A stretch of DNA of 64,000 nucleotides from Verrucomicrobiaceae bacterium (lineage in GTDB: Bacteria > Verrucomicrobiota > Verrucomicrobiia > Verrucomicrobiales > Verrucomicrobiaceae), in the NCBI GenBank assembly GCA_021151605.1, contig JAGKWZ010000004.1, positions 5,505-69,504 on the forward strand, written 5' to 3'. Below, in pieces: positions 1 through 8,721 of this stretch (position 1 is the first letter of the stretch; each line of letters opens with the position of its first letter). The position numbers were made by a program, and so were the translations under genes. The notes beneath the pieces are model-generated. The model searched no databases. It worked only from the letters and a program-made list of their open reading frames with translations, and had not been told where the DNA came from.

Positions 1-1761
1 GATCGCTTTATCCTCGCGAAACTAGAGAACGCTGGGCTTAAGCCATCGGGTGAGGTGGATCGGGCGATGCTGATCCGGCGCGTCACATTGGATTTGATCG
101 GCCTGCCACCTTCGCCAGAGGAGGTGGACACTTTTGTGCGCGACGAAGCACCGAAGGCTTATGAAGCGTTGATTGATCGTCTTCTGGCGAGTGTGCACTA
201 TGGAGAGCGCTGGGGCAGGCACTGGCTGGATCTTGCTCGCTATGCAGACACGAGCGGCTTTCATAATGATCTCGACCGGCCTTATGCGTGGAAGTATCGC
301 GACTACGTCATTCGCAGCTTTAACGAAGACAAACCGTATGCGCGATTTATTGCTGAGCAGATCGCAGGAGATGAGGTGGATGGAGCGAATGAGCAGACTT
401 TGATCGCCACGGGCTTTTGCCGAAATGGGCCGAGCAATGACGACAATATGGGCAAGACGCCCGAGATCCTCGCCCAATACAAAGCGGATCAGATGGATGA
501 CGTCATCTCCACCACGTCATCGGTTTTTTTCGGACTGACGCTCGGCTGCGCACGCTGTCATGATCACAAAACAGAGCCGCTTTTAGCCAAAGACTACTAC
601 AGCATGATGGCGATCTTTGCTGGCACGGAGCAGCTCGGCCTACCGAGTGGGGCCACAGATTCGAAGGACAAGAAGGTCGCTGATCCGGCGAAGCTCATGG
701 CTCTGATCGAAACGAAGCCCGAAGTGTCGCCGACGCATGTGATGCTGCGCGGGCTCGCAGCGAATAAGGGCGAGGAAGTCTTTGCAGCGATCCCGGTAGT
801 GTTAACTCAACAGCCACTGCTTTTTCCAAAGCCGGGCAAGACATCGCTACGTCGGCGGACATTGGCGGAGTGGATAGGATCGCCGGAGAATCCACTGACT
901 TGGCGCGTGATGGTGAACCGCGTCTGGCAGCATCATTTCGGTGCCGGGCTGGTGATCACGCCGAGTAACTTCGGCTTCTCCGGTGCGAAGCCGACTCACC
1001 CTGAGTTGCTCGACTGGCTGGCGGGGAAGTTCATCGCGAATGGCGGGAAGCTGAAGCCTCTGCACAAGCTCATGCTGATGTCGGCGACGTATCGTCAACA
1101 GTCCGGGCTCGTAGTTCGGGCTTCAGCCCGTGATTCGGGGTCCCAGAGCGAGCTAAAGCCCGAACTGCAAACTGACCCGTCCAACGCGCTCCTATCGCAC
1201 ATGAACAATCAGCGCATGGAGGCGGAGGTCATCCGCGATGCGGTTCTCGCCGTGAGTGGAAAGTTGAATGGCAAACTCGGCGGCCCTGGCATCAAGCCGC
1301 GCATCCGGGCAGAGCTACTGGACACGAGCCAGCGGAACAAATGGCCCGTGCTGAAAGAGGAAGGAATCGAGCATTGGCGGCGCAGCATTTACATCTATGT
1401 GAAGCGTCAACTGCTGATGCCCAGCATGGAACTCTTCGATGCACCAGCCACGACGGACAGTTGCGCGCTGCGTACACAGAGCACGGTGCCGACCCAGGCG
1501 CTCGTGCTGATGAATGATGAGTTCGTCGAGGAGCAGGCGGGCTATCTGGCGCGTCGTGCGAAAGCTGAAGCAGGCGAGGTGCTACCGCAGATCGTCGAGC
1601 GGCTTTTCATGCTTAGCCTTTCGCGCAAACCGACAGAGTTACGTTTGAAGCAGTCGATCGAGTTTGTGCAATCGCGCGAGCAGGACAGTGACCGAGAAAC
1701 AGCGCTCAAAGATCTGTCTCATGTCCTGCTCAACAGCAGTGAGTTTGTTTACATCGAATGA
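1..1761 (+). CDS. DUF1549/DUF1553 secreted protein, 5' end missing
   Basis: The reading frame is open from the first base, so the N-terminus lies outside the window; 586 residues are visible. The DUF1549 part shows DRFILAKLE, GLPPSPEEVDTF and GERWGRHWLDLARYADT, and a CARCH heme-type motif at visible residues 183-187. The DUF1553 part shows NRVWQHHFGAGLV and a C-terminal LNSSEFVY. The family is abundant in Planctomycetes and Verrucomicrobia, usually beside a DUF1501 gene, and its function is unknown; periplasmic export is inferred. Between YRQQSG and DPSNALL the frame reads through an inserted palindromic element of about 20 codons. The nearest DUF1501 gene on this strand is at 7249, not adjacent. 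It ends 5 bases before the convergent GH26 gene. Confidence 0.9.
   Translation, partial: DRFILAKLENAGLKPSGEVDRAMLIRRVTLDLIGLPPSPEEVDTFVRDEAPKAYEALIDRLLASVHYGERWGRHWLDLARYADTSGFHNDLDRPYAWKYRDYVIRSFNEDKPYARFIAEQIAGDEVDGANEQTLIATGFCRNGPSNDDNMGKTPEILAQYKADQMDDVISTTSSVFFGLTLGCARCHDHKTEPLLAKDYYSMMAIFAGTEQLGLPSGATDSKDKKVADPAKLMALIETKPEVSPTHVMLRGLAANKGEEVFAAIPVVLTQQPLLFPKPGKTSLRRRTLAEWIGSPENPLTWRVMVNRVWQHHFGAGLVITPSNFGFSGAKPTHPELLDWLAGKFIANGGKLKPLHKLMLMSATYRQQSGLVVRASARDSGSQSELKPELQTDPSNALLSHMNNQRMEAEVIRDAVLAVSGKLNGKLGGPGIKPRIRAELLDTSQRNKWPVLKEEGIEHWRRSIYIYVKRQLLMPSMELFDAPATTDSCALRTQSTVPTQALVLMNDEFVEEQAGYLARRAKAEAGEVLPQIVERLFMLSLSRKPTELRLKQSIEFVQSREQDSDRETALKDLSHVLLNSSEFVYIE
1108..1170 (+). repeat. 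Palindromic element inside the coding sequence
   Basis: Bases 1111-1127 (GTAGTTCGGGCTTCAGC) pair with 1151-1168 (AGCTAAAGCCCGAACTGC), and the left arm holds its own short palindrome CGGGCT-TC-AGCCCG at 1117-1130. The insert is read in frame as LVVRASARDSGSQSELKPEL. A closely similar element lies at the equivalent codon position of the DUF1549/DUF1553 gene at 29229-32258. The insert looks more conserved between the two genes than the flanking codons, as expected of a small dispersed repeat; mobility is inferred. Confidence 0.75.
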
Positions 1762-1766
1762 TGTCG

Positions 1767-3941
1767 TTATGGTGCCGCGACTTTCACGCGGAGAAACTGA
1801 GGCGCTGAGGTCGAAGGTGTATTCGAGCGCACAGTGATGATTTCGAGACCGCCAGAGAATCCGCGAGAGACTTCCGTGGTCGCAGTTTTGCTCCAATTCA
1901 TGAGATCATTCGACCATTCAACCTCAGGTCTTAGGTCTGCAATGGCCGGATCGTGAGTGAAGATGATGGCTGGGTAGTTTTCACCGCCAATATTCACGAC
2001 GCTCTGCATAGGCATGGGAGTTGTCGCTGTGTGTGGATCGAGGCCAAAGGCGGCTTCGAAGAGGTTGGTGATTCCATCTTGATCAGCATCGGCATCAAGA
2101 TTCTGATTCTGCAAACCATTCGCTGCCTGCCAATACGCCGTAGTCTTGAGGTAGTTCACGTTTTCACGGTTCGTGACTCGCGGGTCGGTCAGCAATGGCA
2201 CATAGTTCACATTGTCTTTGATCGCGACAAATGGTCCTGTGGGCCAACTGTTCCAGATTACAAAGAAAGCACTGCGAGGATACCAAGCATCAAGCGCGGG
2301 TAGATAGGTCGAGTTGTAGGCGTTGGGCATATCGTCTTCATTAGCGGGCGGGCCGCCCTCGGTGATGGCGAAGGCTTTGGGATGCAGGCGTGATTGGGCA
2401 TCGGCATCAAAACCAGGGTTCCAGCCGCTAATGTAAGCGCTGAAGCCAACGAGGTCGATGGCGTCATCTCCGGGGTAATAATAATCCATCGCCGCACCCG
2501 CATTGCTAGTGCCCGCAGGACGATGCACGCCGATGTGGCCTTCGATGGTCCAGATGATGTTGTGCAGGCCTTTGACATTCACCATGTAGTCACGGAACCA
2601 GCGATAGAGCGCGACGAACTCATCTTGCTGGAGTCTTCCATACCAGTTCCAAGTGCCGTTCTGCTCGGAGAAAGGTCGGAAGATCACTGGACGATCCGGG
2701 CCAAAGAGCGCGAGTTCCGCCGCGATGGCATCCATCCAGCCGGTCATACGCAGATTCGCCACAGTGCCGGGCGTGAGCAAGTCGGCGATGCTCACGCCGG
2801 TTTTGTCGCTGTTGGAGTTGTTCGTCCAAGGATTGCGCGGCGTGAAATGCAGAACCACAAGGCCCCCTGCGTCCATGTAAGAGCGTCCCACAGGGCCGCT
2901 GGCCGTGATTTGTAGTGGCTGAGCAGCGGTGGGACCTTCCGCAGTGATGCCGAGCACTGAAACCCAGCTCGGGAACCCCGCATTCGTCATGAGCGAGTTT
3001 AATCCGACGACGAAGTTGGCGTAGTCACCATTGGCGATGTCGTGCGCCTGCTGTCCGGTCAAATAGCGGCCGTTTCCGCGAGCGCCACGTGTTTGCACAT
3101 AATAGAGCAAGGCCTTTGTGGCGCTGCTGGCAAGTGGATCACTGGTGATGCCTGGGTAGGAGGAGGCGCTCTCGGGATCGGTGTTCGCCCAGTATTCGAC
3201 CATGTTTGTGTGGCCATCGGCATCCACATCACCACTCGCATCGTTCACTAGCGGGCTAAGGTGATGCATACGTTCCCAGTTGTCCGTCATCGAATCGCCA
3301 TCGCTGTCTTTATTAGTTGTGCTGGTGCCTGCAGTGATCTCCTCGAAGTTGCTACGGCCATCACCGTCGTCATCGGGTTCCATGAAGACGTCATCGAGAT
3401 TGTAGGATGGAAAGGCACTGGTGGGAGCCGTACCCGGGTGGAGTTGCTCCACCGCGAAATAAATACGCGCGGCATTTCCCGTGCCTGTCCATGCGATCAG
3501 CGCTGAGCCTTCCACCACGAGCCACTGCCCTACCTCCGCCCCACGCACGACACGCTCGGCTAGGATGATCGGCGTCTGTGCGATTGTGGAATTGATACTC
3601 ATGAGGACACGCACCTGCGCCTGGGCATCTAGCTTAAATTGCGCGCGTGTCACATACGTCGCGCCATTGGTAAGTGCACCGAATAGGCCTGTGCTGTTTC
3701 CCTGCTGCATCACACCATCGGTGGCAGAGGTTCGATTCGCTATGCGCATGGAAAACGGGCCACTGACCGGTGCCAATGTATCCCGAGTAGCTCCGGTGAA
3801 GCCGGTCGGATTCACCACCCAGGGCGTGATGAGGGAAGCATTGCCAGGATTACTATCGAAGCCGCCATTCTGGATCGGTCCTGCGCTGGTGGTGGAGGTT
3901 ATAAGGAGAGAGACGAAGGCGGAAAGAAGGTTTGCTTTCAT
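1767..3941 (-). CDS. Secreted GH26-like beta-mannanase with TSP3-like region
   Basis: A 724-residue protein with a signal peptide ending near TSTTSAGP. Residues about 25-190 look like a beta-sandwich carbohydrate-binding domain (NGGFDSNPG). Residues about 190-260 hold Asp-rich calcium-type motifs (DDDGDGRSNFEE, DSDGDSMTDNWE). The catalytic part shows the GH26 signature RPFSEQNGTWNWYG, with E426 as likely acid/base, and AITEGG, with E528 as likely nucleophile. A second Asp-rich motif (DADADQDGITNLFEAAFG) starts the C-terminal domain. GH26 enzymes mostly cleave beta-1,4-mannan; the exact substrate is not shown here. It stands alone on its strand, convergent with the upstream DUF1549 gene. Confidence 0.82.
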   Translation of the reverse strand: MKANLLSAFVSLLITSTTSAGPIQNGGFDSNPGNASLITPWVVNPTGFTGATRDTLAPVSGPFSMRIANRTSATDGVMQQGNSTGLFGALTNGATYVTRAQFKLDAQAQVRVLMSINSTIAQTPIILAERVVRGAEVGQWLVVEGSALIAWTGTGNAARIYFAVEQLHPGTAPTSAFPSYNLDDVFMEPDDDGDGRSNFEEITAGTSTTNKDSDGDSMTDNWERMHHLSPLVNDASGDVDADGHTNMVEYWANTDPESASSYPGITSDPLASSATKALLYYVQTRGARGNGRYLTGQQAHDIANGDYANFVVGLNSLMTNAGFPSWVSVLGITAEGPTAAQPLQITASGPVGRSYMDAGGLVVLHFTPRNPWTNNSNSDKTGVSIADLLTPGTVANLRMTGWMDAIAAELALFGPDRPVIFRPFSEQNGTWNWYGRLQQDEFVALYRWFRDYMVNVKGLHNIIWTIEGHIGVHRPAGTSNAGAAMDYYYPGDDAIDLVGFSAYISGWNPGFDADAQSRLHPKAFAITEGGPPANEDDMPNAYNSTYLPALDAWYPRSAFFVIWNSWPTGPFVAIKDNVNYVPLLTDPRVTNRENVNYLKTTAYWQAANGLQNQNLDADADQDGITNLFEAAFGLDPHTATTPMPMQSVVNIGGENYPAIIFTHDPAIADLRPEVEWSNDLMNWSKTATTEVSRGFSGGLEIITVRSNTPSTSAPQFLRVKVAAP

Positions 3942-4079
3942 GAGCCGATTGTCTGGCGATTGATGTCGGTTCTCAATTCACCCACGGGAGCATGCCGCCC
4001 ACCTTCGATGCTCCTTTCGGTGCACTCGTTGATGCTCATGCAAGTTGCGCAATGACGTGAAGCAGGCTGAAATCGGCGA

Positions 4080-5084
4080 ATGAACTTCCGACGCACTCTT
4101 TTGTGGCTTCACCGCTGGGCAGGCGTGATTGCGGGACTGGTGATTCTAGTGATCGCGTTCACAGGTGGGGCGCTGGTGTTTGAGCAGACGATCCAGCGCT
4201 GGCTCAGGCCGGATTTGTATCCGCAGCAGGCCACGGCGAAGTCAGAGCGAATGCCGATTTCCATGGTGCTGGCGCAACATCCGCGCGTGCAGGGCATCCG
4301 CCTGCCGCGTGACGAAAACGATGCGCTGGTGCTCTTTTCAGGCCCAAAGGCATTCCACATCGATTCACGTGATGGTAAACTGCTCGGCACACGGCCTCGC
4401 ATGGGCGGATGGGAACAAACGATGATGAAGCTGCATGTGAATCTGCTGCAAGGTTCGGTGGGCGGAACGGTCGTGGTGGTGGCGACGTGCATCACACTGG
4501 GCCTCGCGCTCACGGGGCTGTGGCTGTGGTGGCCGCTGCTCATCTTTGGCTTTCGGAAGGGCGCGAGCTTCCGCCGCTTCAATCTCGATCTGCACAGCGT
4601 GGCGGGACTCTACTCATCCGTCTTTCTGCTCATCCTCGGCATCACCGGCCTCACACTGCGCTACATACACGGCGAGCATCCGCAGCCACCGCAGGTGCCG
4701 TTCGTTCAGCAGGATCAGTCGTGGCTCAACGTGGATGAGGCCATCAAGAAGGCCGAAGCCGCACTGCCAGGGGCACGCGCAGCTTCCGTGGAGATGCCAC
4801 CACCCCAGCGGCCCGTATTTCGCATCCAGCTCGCCTTTCCTGAGGATGGATCACCTGCGGGCCGCAGCGTGATCTTTCTCAGTCGGATCGACGGGCGTGT
4901 GCTCGAAAAGCATAGCTCTCGTGAGGGAACATGGTCAGAGCTTTATCAAATGGCGCAGCTTTCCATCCACATGGGCAGCATTGGCGGCACTACCACGCGT
5001 TGGATCGCCTTCATCACCTGTGTGGCGCTGGTGCTGCAAATCGTCAGCGGCTATGTGCTGTGGTGGAAACGAAAGTCGTCATGA
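4080..5084 (+). CDS. PepSY-associated transmembrane protein
   Basis: A 334-residue inner-membrane protein of the PepSY/PiuB type. It opens with the family signature RRTLLWLHRWAGVIAGL and a first helix, followed by a periplasmic segment, a central helix pair (GLALTGLWLWWPLL, LDLHSVAGLYSSVFLLILG), a second periplasmic PepSY-like region and a final helix ending VSGYVLWWKRKSS. Relatives are often linked to iron or heme handling or to flavin electron transfer. Its stop codon overlaps the start of the kinase gene (ATGA), so it belongs to the two-component operon and may supply or modulate its signal; that role is inferred. Confidence 0.85.
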   Translation: MNFRRTLLWLHRWAGVIAGLVILVIAFTGGALVFEQTIQRWLRPDLYPQQATAKSERMPISMVLAQHPRVQGIRLPRDENDALVLFSGPKAFHIDSRDGKLLGTRPRMGGWEQTMMKLHVNLLQGSVGGTVVVVATCITLGLALTGLWLWWPLLIFGFRKGASFRRFNLDLHSVAGLYSSVFLLILGITGLTLRYIHGEHPQPPQVPFVQQDQSWLNVDEAIKKAEAALPGARAASVEMPPPQRPVFRIQLAFPEDGSPAGRSVIFLSRIDGRVLEKHSSREGTWSELYQMAQLSIHMGSIGGTTTRWIAFITCVALVLQIVSGYVLWWKRKSS

Positions 5085-6610
5085 AAACGCCCCGCTGGAT
5101 CGAGCAACCGCGTACACTCGCGGCACTAACGCTGGCCTTTGCGCTGGTGCCTGCTGCGGTCGCTTTCATCACCTTCAGAGCAGCGCGTGAGCGCGATGCA
5201 AAGCTCTTCGACACCGCCACGGAGGTCCTGGTGGAGCAGCTCAAGATCAACACGATGCGCCATCAGAACTTCCTCAACATCATGCGCAATCAATGGCGCT
5301 TTGTGCCGGACTCCACGCACCCTCCGAAAGGCATGCCGCCACCCGGTTGGGAAACGCGCATCACGCATCTTAGCGCCACAGCTTACGCCCATCACGAGGA
5401 CGAGAAAAACATCCGTGTACTCTGGCAGCAGGGCCGCAACACATTATCCAAAGTGGGCGACAACCTCGCAGACAATGCACAGCTGGCCGGCGCTCTGCGA
5501 CAGGCCCGGCTGAGCACAGCACCGCTCGTTTTTGGTGCCCATCTCTCGAAGAGCACTCTGGTGATCGTCGGCGCTGTGACCTCACCCAACGACAACATGC
5601 TGGTTCGTGGCTACATCCTCGGCTGGCTCGATCTCGATTCATTTTGCCATGATCCGACGCTGCCGCTCCTGAGCAGCGAAGCCCTGCGGGCAAGGCCCGT
5701 CTCTGCAGACGATCCGCCCGATGCCGCTGAACGCCGCAAGCTCATCAGCGATGGTGAGAATAAATCAGAGTGGACTGTAGCCGTCACCCGCGGTCCCGGC
5801 TTCAGTCGTGAGTATGGAACGCCGATGACTTGGATCGGCTTCGCCGCGCTGGCACTCAGCATTGTCCCTTTGTCCATCCTTGTGATCATTGCCTCTCGCG
5901 CCGGCAAACTCCGGGCCGCACTTGACGCGGAACGTGAACTCGGGCGGATGAAAAATCAGTTCGTCAGCAGCGTCTCGCACGAGTTCCGCACGCCGCTGAG
6001 CGTGATTTTGTCCGGTGCGGAACTGCTTGAGGCTCACGCAGGCCAGCTCAGTGAATCACGACGGCTGGAACTGCTCACGCAGATCAAAAGCTCGACCGGT
6101 CGCATGAATGAAATGGTCGAACAGGTGCTGCTGCTAGGCCGCATCGAGTCCGGTACGATGAAGGCGAATCCGCAGCCAGTGGATGTCGCCGCACTGTGCC
6201 GCGAGATCGTCGAAGAGGTACAGATCGCCACGCAGCAACGCTGCGCGATTGAAACGGAATTCGCTGAATCCACGCGCTCTATTGATGTGGGACTCATGCG
6301 CAGCGTACTGGTGAATCTGCTCACCAATGCCGTTAAATACTCGAAGCCAGGCGGCAAGGTTATCTTTGCCGCGCATGAGTATGGAGACTTGTTCCGCTTT
6401 CACGTTCACGACGAAGGCATCGGCATTCCTGCTGCTGATCAAGCACGCATTGGCGAGCCCTTTCATCGCGCCTGCAATGTGGGTGACATTGACGGGACTG
6501 GCTTAGGCCTCGCTGTGGTGAAACGCTGCGTCGAACTCTGTGGAGGCGAATTCCAGTTCAGCAGCCAGGAGGGACAAGGAACTCACGCCTCCATCTTTTT
6601 GAGAGTATGA
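5081..6610 (+). CDS. Membrane sensor histidine kinase (HisKA type)
   Basis: The start was chosen at the ATG overlapping the PepSY stop, giving 509 residues beginning MKTPRWIEQ. One N-terminal helix, an extracytoplasmic sensor region of about 230 residues and a second helix (WIGFAALALSIVPLSILVII) precede the kinase core. The H-box is VSHEFRTPLS, with H300 as phosphoacceptor. The ATPase domain has an N-box (NLLTNAVKYSKPGG) and G-boxes (DEGIGIP, GTGLGLAVVKRC). The sensor region matches no family I recognise. The gene overlaps the response regulator by four bases. It is a HisKA-class kinase although its partner regulator is NarL/LuxR-type. Confidence 0.92.
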   Translation: MKTPRWIEQPRTLAALTLAFALVPAAVAFITFRAARERDAKLFDTATEVLVEQLKINTMRHQNFLNIMRNQWRFVPDSTHPPKGMPPPGWETRITHLSATAYAHHEDEKNIRVLWQQGRNTLSKVGDNLADNAQLAGALRQARLSTAPLVFGAHLSKSTLVIVGAVTSPNDNMLVRGYILGWLDLDSFCHDPTLPLLSSEALRARPVSADDPPDAAERRKLISDGENKSEWTVAVTRGPGFSREYGTPMTWIGFAALALSIVPLSILVIIASRAGKLRAALDAERELGRMKNQFVSSVSHEFRTPLSVILSGAELLEAHAGQLSESRRLELLTQIKSSTGRMNEMVEQVLLLGRIESGTMKANPQPVDVAALCREIVEEVQIATQQRCAIETEFAESTRSIDVGLMRSVLVNLLTNAVKYSKPGGKVIFAAHEYGDLFRFHVHDEGIGIPAADQARIGEPFHRACNVGDIDGTGLGLAVVKRCVELCGGEFQFSSQEGQGTHASIFLRV

Positions 6611-7215
6611 CCACGATCCTCCTCATCGAAGACCACGCGCCGTTGCGCGAAAACTTATGTGAGTTGCTCACGCTGGAAGGCTTTCACGTGCTAGCCGCTG
6701 CGGATGGCCGCACCGGACTGCAACTGGCCTCGCAGCATCATCCTACCCTGATTTTATGCGACATCATGCTACCCGGCATGGACGGCTACGAAGTGCTGAC
6801 CCGTCTGCGGGCCGATGCGACGATGAAAGCGGCGCCCTTCATCTTTCTCACGGCCAAAGGAACGCCGCCGGACATCCGTGCTGGCATGAATCTCGGTGCG
6901 GATGATTACCTGCCGAAGCCTGTCTCACGAATCGACTTGCTCAAAGCCGTGCGCACGCGGCTGGAACGTGCGAAGCAGCAACAGCGTTTTCAGCCCAACT
7001 TCGACGATCCGAAGCCGTTGGAGAAGCTCGGCATCTCTCCGCGCGAGGCCGAGGTGCTTCTGTGGGTGGCCCAGGGAAAGGGGAACCACGAGGTCGCCGA
7101 GATCCTGGGTCTCAGCGTCGCCACGGTGAAGAAGCACACGATCCACATCTTTGAGAAGCTCGGCGTGGAAAGCCGCACTGCGGCCACGCTGAGAGCTGTG
7201 GAAGCATTGGCTTGA
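6607..7215 (+). CDS. Response regulator, REC plus LuxR/NarL-type HTH
   Basis: A 202-residue regulator. Residues 1-120 form a receiver domain with an acidic pair near the start (IEDH), the phosphoacceptor D52 in LILCDIMLPGMDG and a conserved Lys in DDYLPKPVS. Residues about 140-202 form a GerE/LuxR helix-turn-helix (ISPREAEVLLWVAQGKGNHE, LSVATVKKHTIHIFEKLGV). It overlaps the kinase stop by four bases, so the two are translationally coupled. Targets are not visible; the downstream DUF1501 gene starts 33 bases later on the same strand and could be co-transcribed. Confidence 0.93.
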   Translation: MTTILLIEDHAPLRENLCELLTLEGFHVLAAADGRTGLQLASQHHPTLILCDIMLPGMDGYEVLTRLRADATMKAAPFIFLTAKGTPPDIRAGMNLGADDYLPKPVSRIDLLKAVRTRLERAKQQQRFQPNFDDPKPLEKLGISPREAEVLLWVAQGKGNHEVAEILGLSVATVKKHTIHIFEKLGVESRTAATLRAVEALA

Positions 7216-7248
7216 GCGGTGCGTTGTAGTGCGGCTATTCTCTTGCAC

Positions 7249-8658
7249 ATGCCCCTACTCACACGTCGCCATATTCTTCAGCAAGCCGGAGCCGGATTTG
7301 GCGGGCTGGCTTTGCAGTCGTTGATGGGGGCTGACGGGCTGCTGACGAACACGAATCCGCTGGCACCTCGCACGCCTCATTTCGCGCCAAAGGCGAAGTC
7401 GGTGATCTTCCTCTTCATGTATGGCGGGCCATCGCATGTGGATCTCTTTGATCCGAAGCCGGAGCTGGCGCGCTGGCATGGGAAGGCGATCCCGGTGTGG
7501 AAGAAGGAAGACGCTTTCATGGGCGGGAAGACGAAGAACGTGGCGATGCAGAGCCCGTATCGCTTTGCGAAGCACGGGCAGTCGGGGATCGACATGGCGG
7601 AGGTGTACCCGAACCTCACGCGTCATGCTGACAGCCTCTGCGTAATCCGCTCCATGCATGCGGAGAGCAACAATCACGCGCCTGCGCTCTTCCAGATGAA
7701 CTCGGGCTTTACCCAGGCTGGCAGGCCGAGCATGGGCTCGTGGGTGACGTATGGGCTGGGCTCCGAAAGTGAGAATCTGCCCGCCTTTGTCGTGCTGCTG
7801 GACAAGCTCGGTGCCCCGGTGAATGGCGCGATGAATTGGTCAAACGGCTTCATGCCCGCCTCATATCAGGGCGTGCCTTTCCGCAGCAGTGGCGAGCCTA
7901 TAGCGTATCTCACGCCACCGAAGAGCGTGAGCACGACCCAGCAGCGTGCGCGGCTGGATTTGCTGAAGCAATGGAACGCCGAGTATGCCGCAGCGAACCC
8001 GGCAGAGACAGCGCTGGCCGCGCGGCTAAATGCGTATGAGCTGGCTTACCGGATGCAGATGAGCGCCACGGAATGCACCGACCTGAAAGGTGAATCCGCA
8101 GCCGTGCGCCAGATGTATGGGCTGGATCATCCGACGACGGCGCACTTTGGCAAAAACTGCCTGCTCGCGCGGCGACTCGTTGAGCGCGGTGTGCGCTTCG
8201 TACAGGTGTACAGCGGCGGCAATGAAGGCCCGAAGGCTTGGGATGCACACGATGACTTAAAGAAGAACCATGATCTCCACTGCGCGGAGACGGATGGCCC
8301 TATCGCGGCCCTTTTGGATGATCTGAAGATCAGCGGTCTGCTGGACACGACACTCGTCGTGTGGGGCGGCGAGTTTGGCCGCTCACCCGTGGCGGAGAAC
8401 GGCAAGGGCCGCGACCATCACCCAAAAGGTTTTACCATGTGGATGGCAGGCGGCGGCATCAAAGGCGGCATGATCCACGGTGCGACGGATGAGTTCGGCT
8501 ACGCAGCGGTGGAGAAGAAAGTCTCCGTGCCTGATCTGCACGCTACGATCCTGCATCAACTTGGTCTGGATCACGAGCAGCTCACCTACCGCTTCCAAAG
8601 CCGGGACTTCCGACTCACGGACGTGAGCGGACAGGTGGTTCGGGATCTTCTTGCATGA
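7249..8658 (+). CDS. DUF1501 protein with Tat-like signal
   Basis: The start at 7249 was chosen over an in-frame GTG at 7219 because it places the Tat-like signal RRHILQQAGAGFGGLALQSL at the N-terminus; 469 residues. Family motifs are FLFMYGGPSHVDLFDPKP, ARRLVERGVRFVQVYSGG and VVWGGEFGRSP followed by GRDHHPKGFTMWMAGGG. DUF1501 proteins belong to the alkaline-phosphatase/sulfatase fold superfamily, have no established reaction, and are normally paired with DUF1549/DUF1553 proteins. Here the neighbour is the two-component operon, and the closest DUF1549 gene is 5.5 kb upstream. Confidence 0.92.
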   Translation: MPLLTRRHILQQAGAGFGGLALQSLMGADGLLTNTNPLAPRTPHFAPKAKSVIFLFMYGGPSHVDLFDPKPELARWHGKAIPVWKKEDAFMGGKTKNVAMQSPYRFAKHGQSGIDMAEVYPNLTRHADSLCVIRSMHAESNNHAPALFQMNSGFTQAGRPSMGSWVTYGLGSESENLPAFVVLLDKLGAPVNGAMNWSNGFMPASYQGVPFRSSGEPIAYLTPPKSVSTTQQRARLDLLKQWNAEYAAANPAETALAARLNAYELAYRMQMSATECTDLKGESAAVRQMYGLDHPTTAHFGKNCLLARRLVERGVRFVQVYSGGNEGPKAWDAHDDLKKNHDLHCAETDGPIAALLDDLKISGLLDTTLVVWGGEFGRSPVAENGKGRDHHPKGFTMWMAGGGIKGGMIHGATDEFGYAAVEKKVSVPDLHATILHQLGLDHEQLTYRFQSRDFRLTDVSGQVVRDLLA

Positions 8659-8721
8659 TCCTTTTGTTTGAGTTCGGGCAAACGCATGCCTCGTCTGTAA
8701 AGTTAAATCACAATTGACGAA

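Noticed and set aside
4931..5080. Longer N-terminus for the histidine kinase
   Set aside because: It overlaps the PepSY gene by 150 bases in another frame; the ATG at 5081 gives an ATGA coupling and places the first helix correctly.
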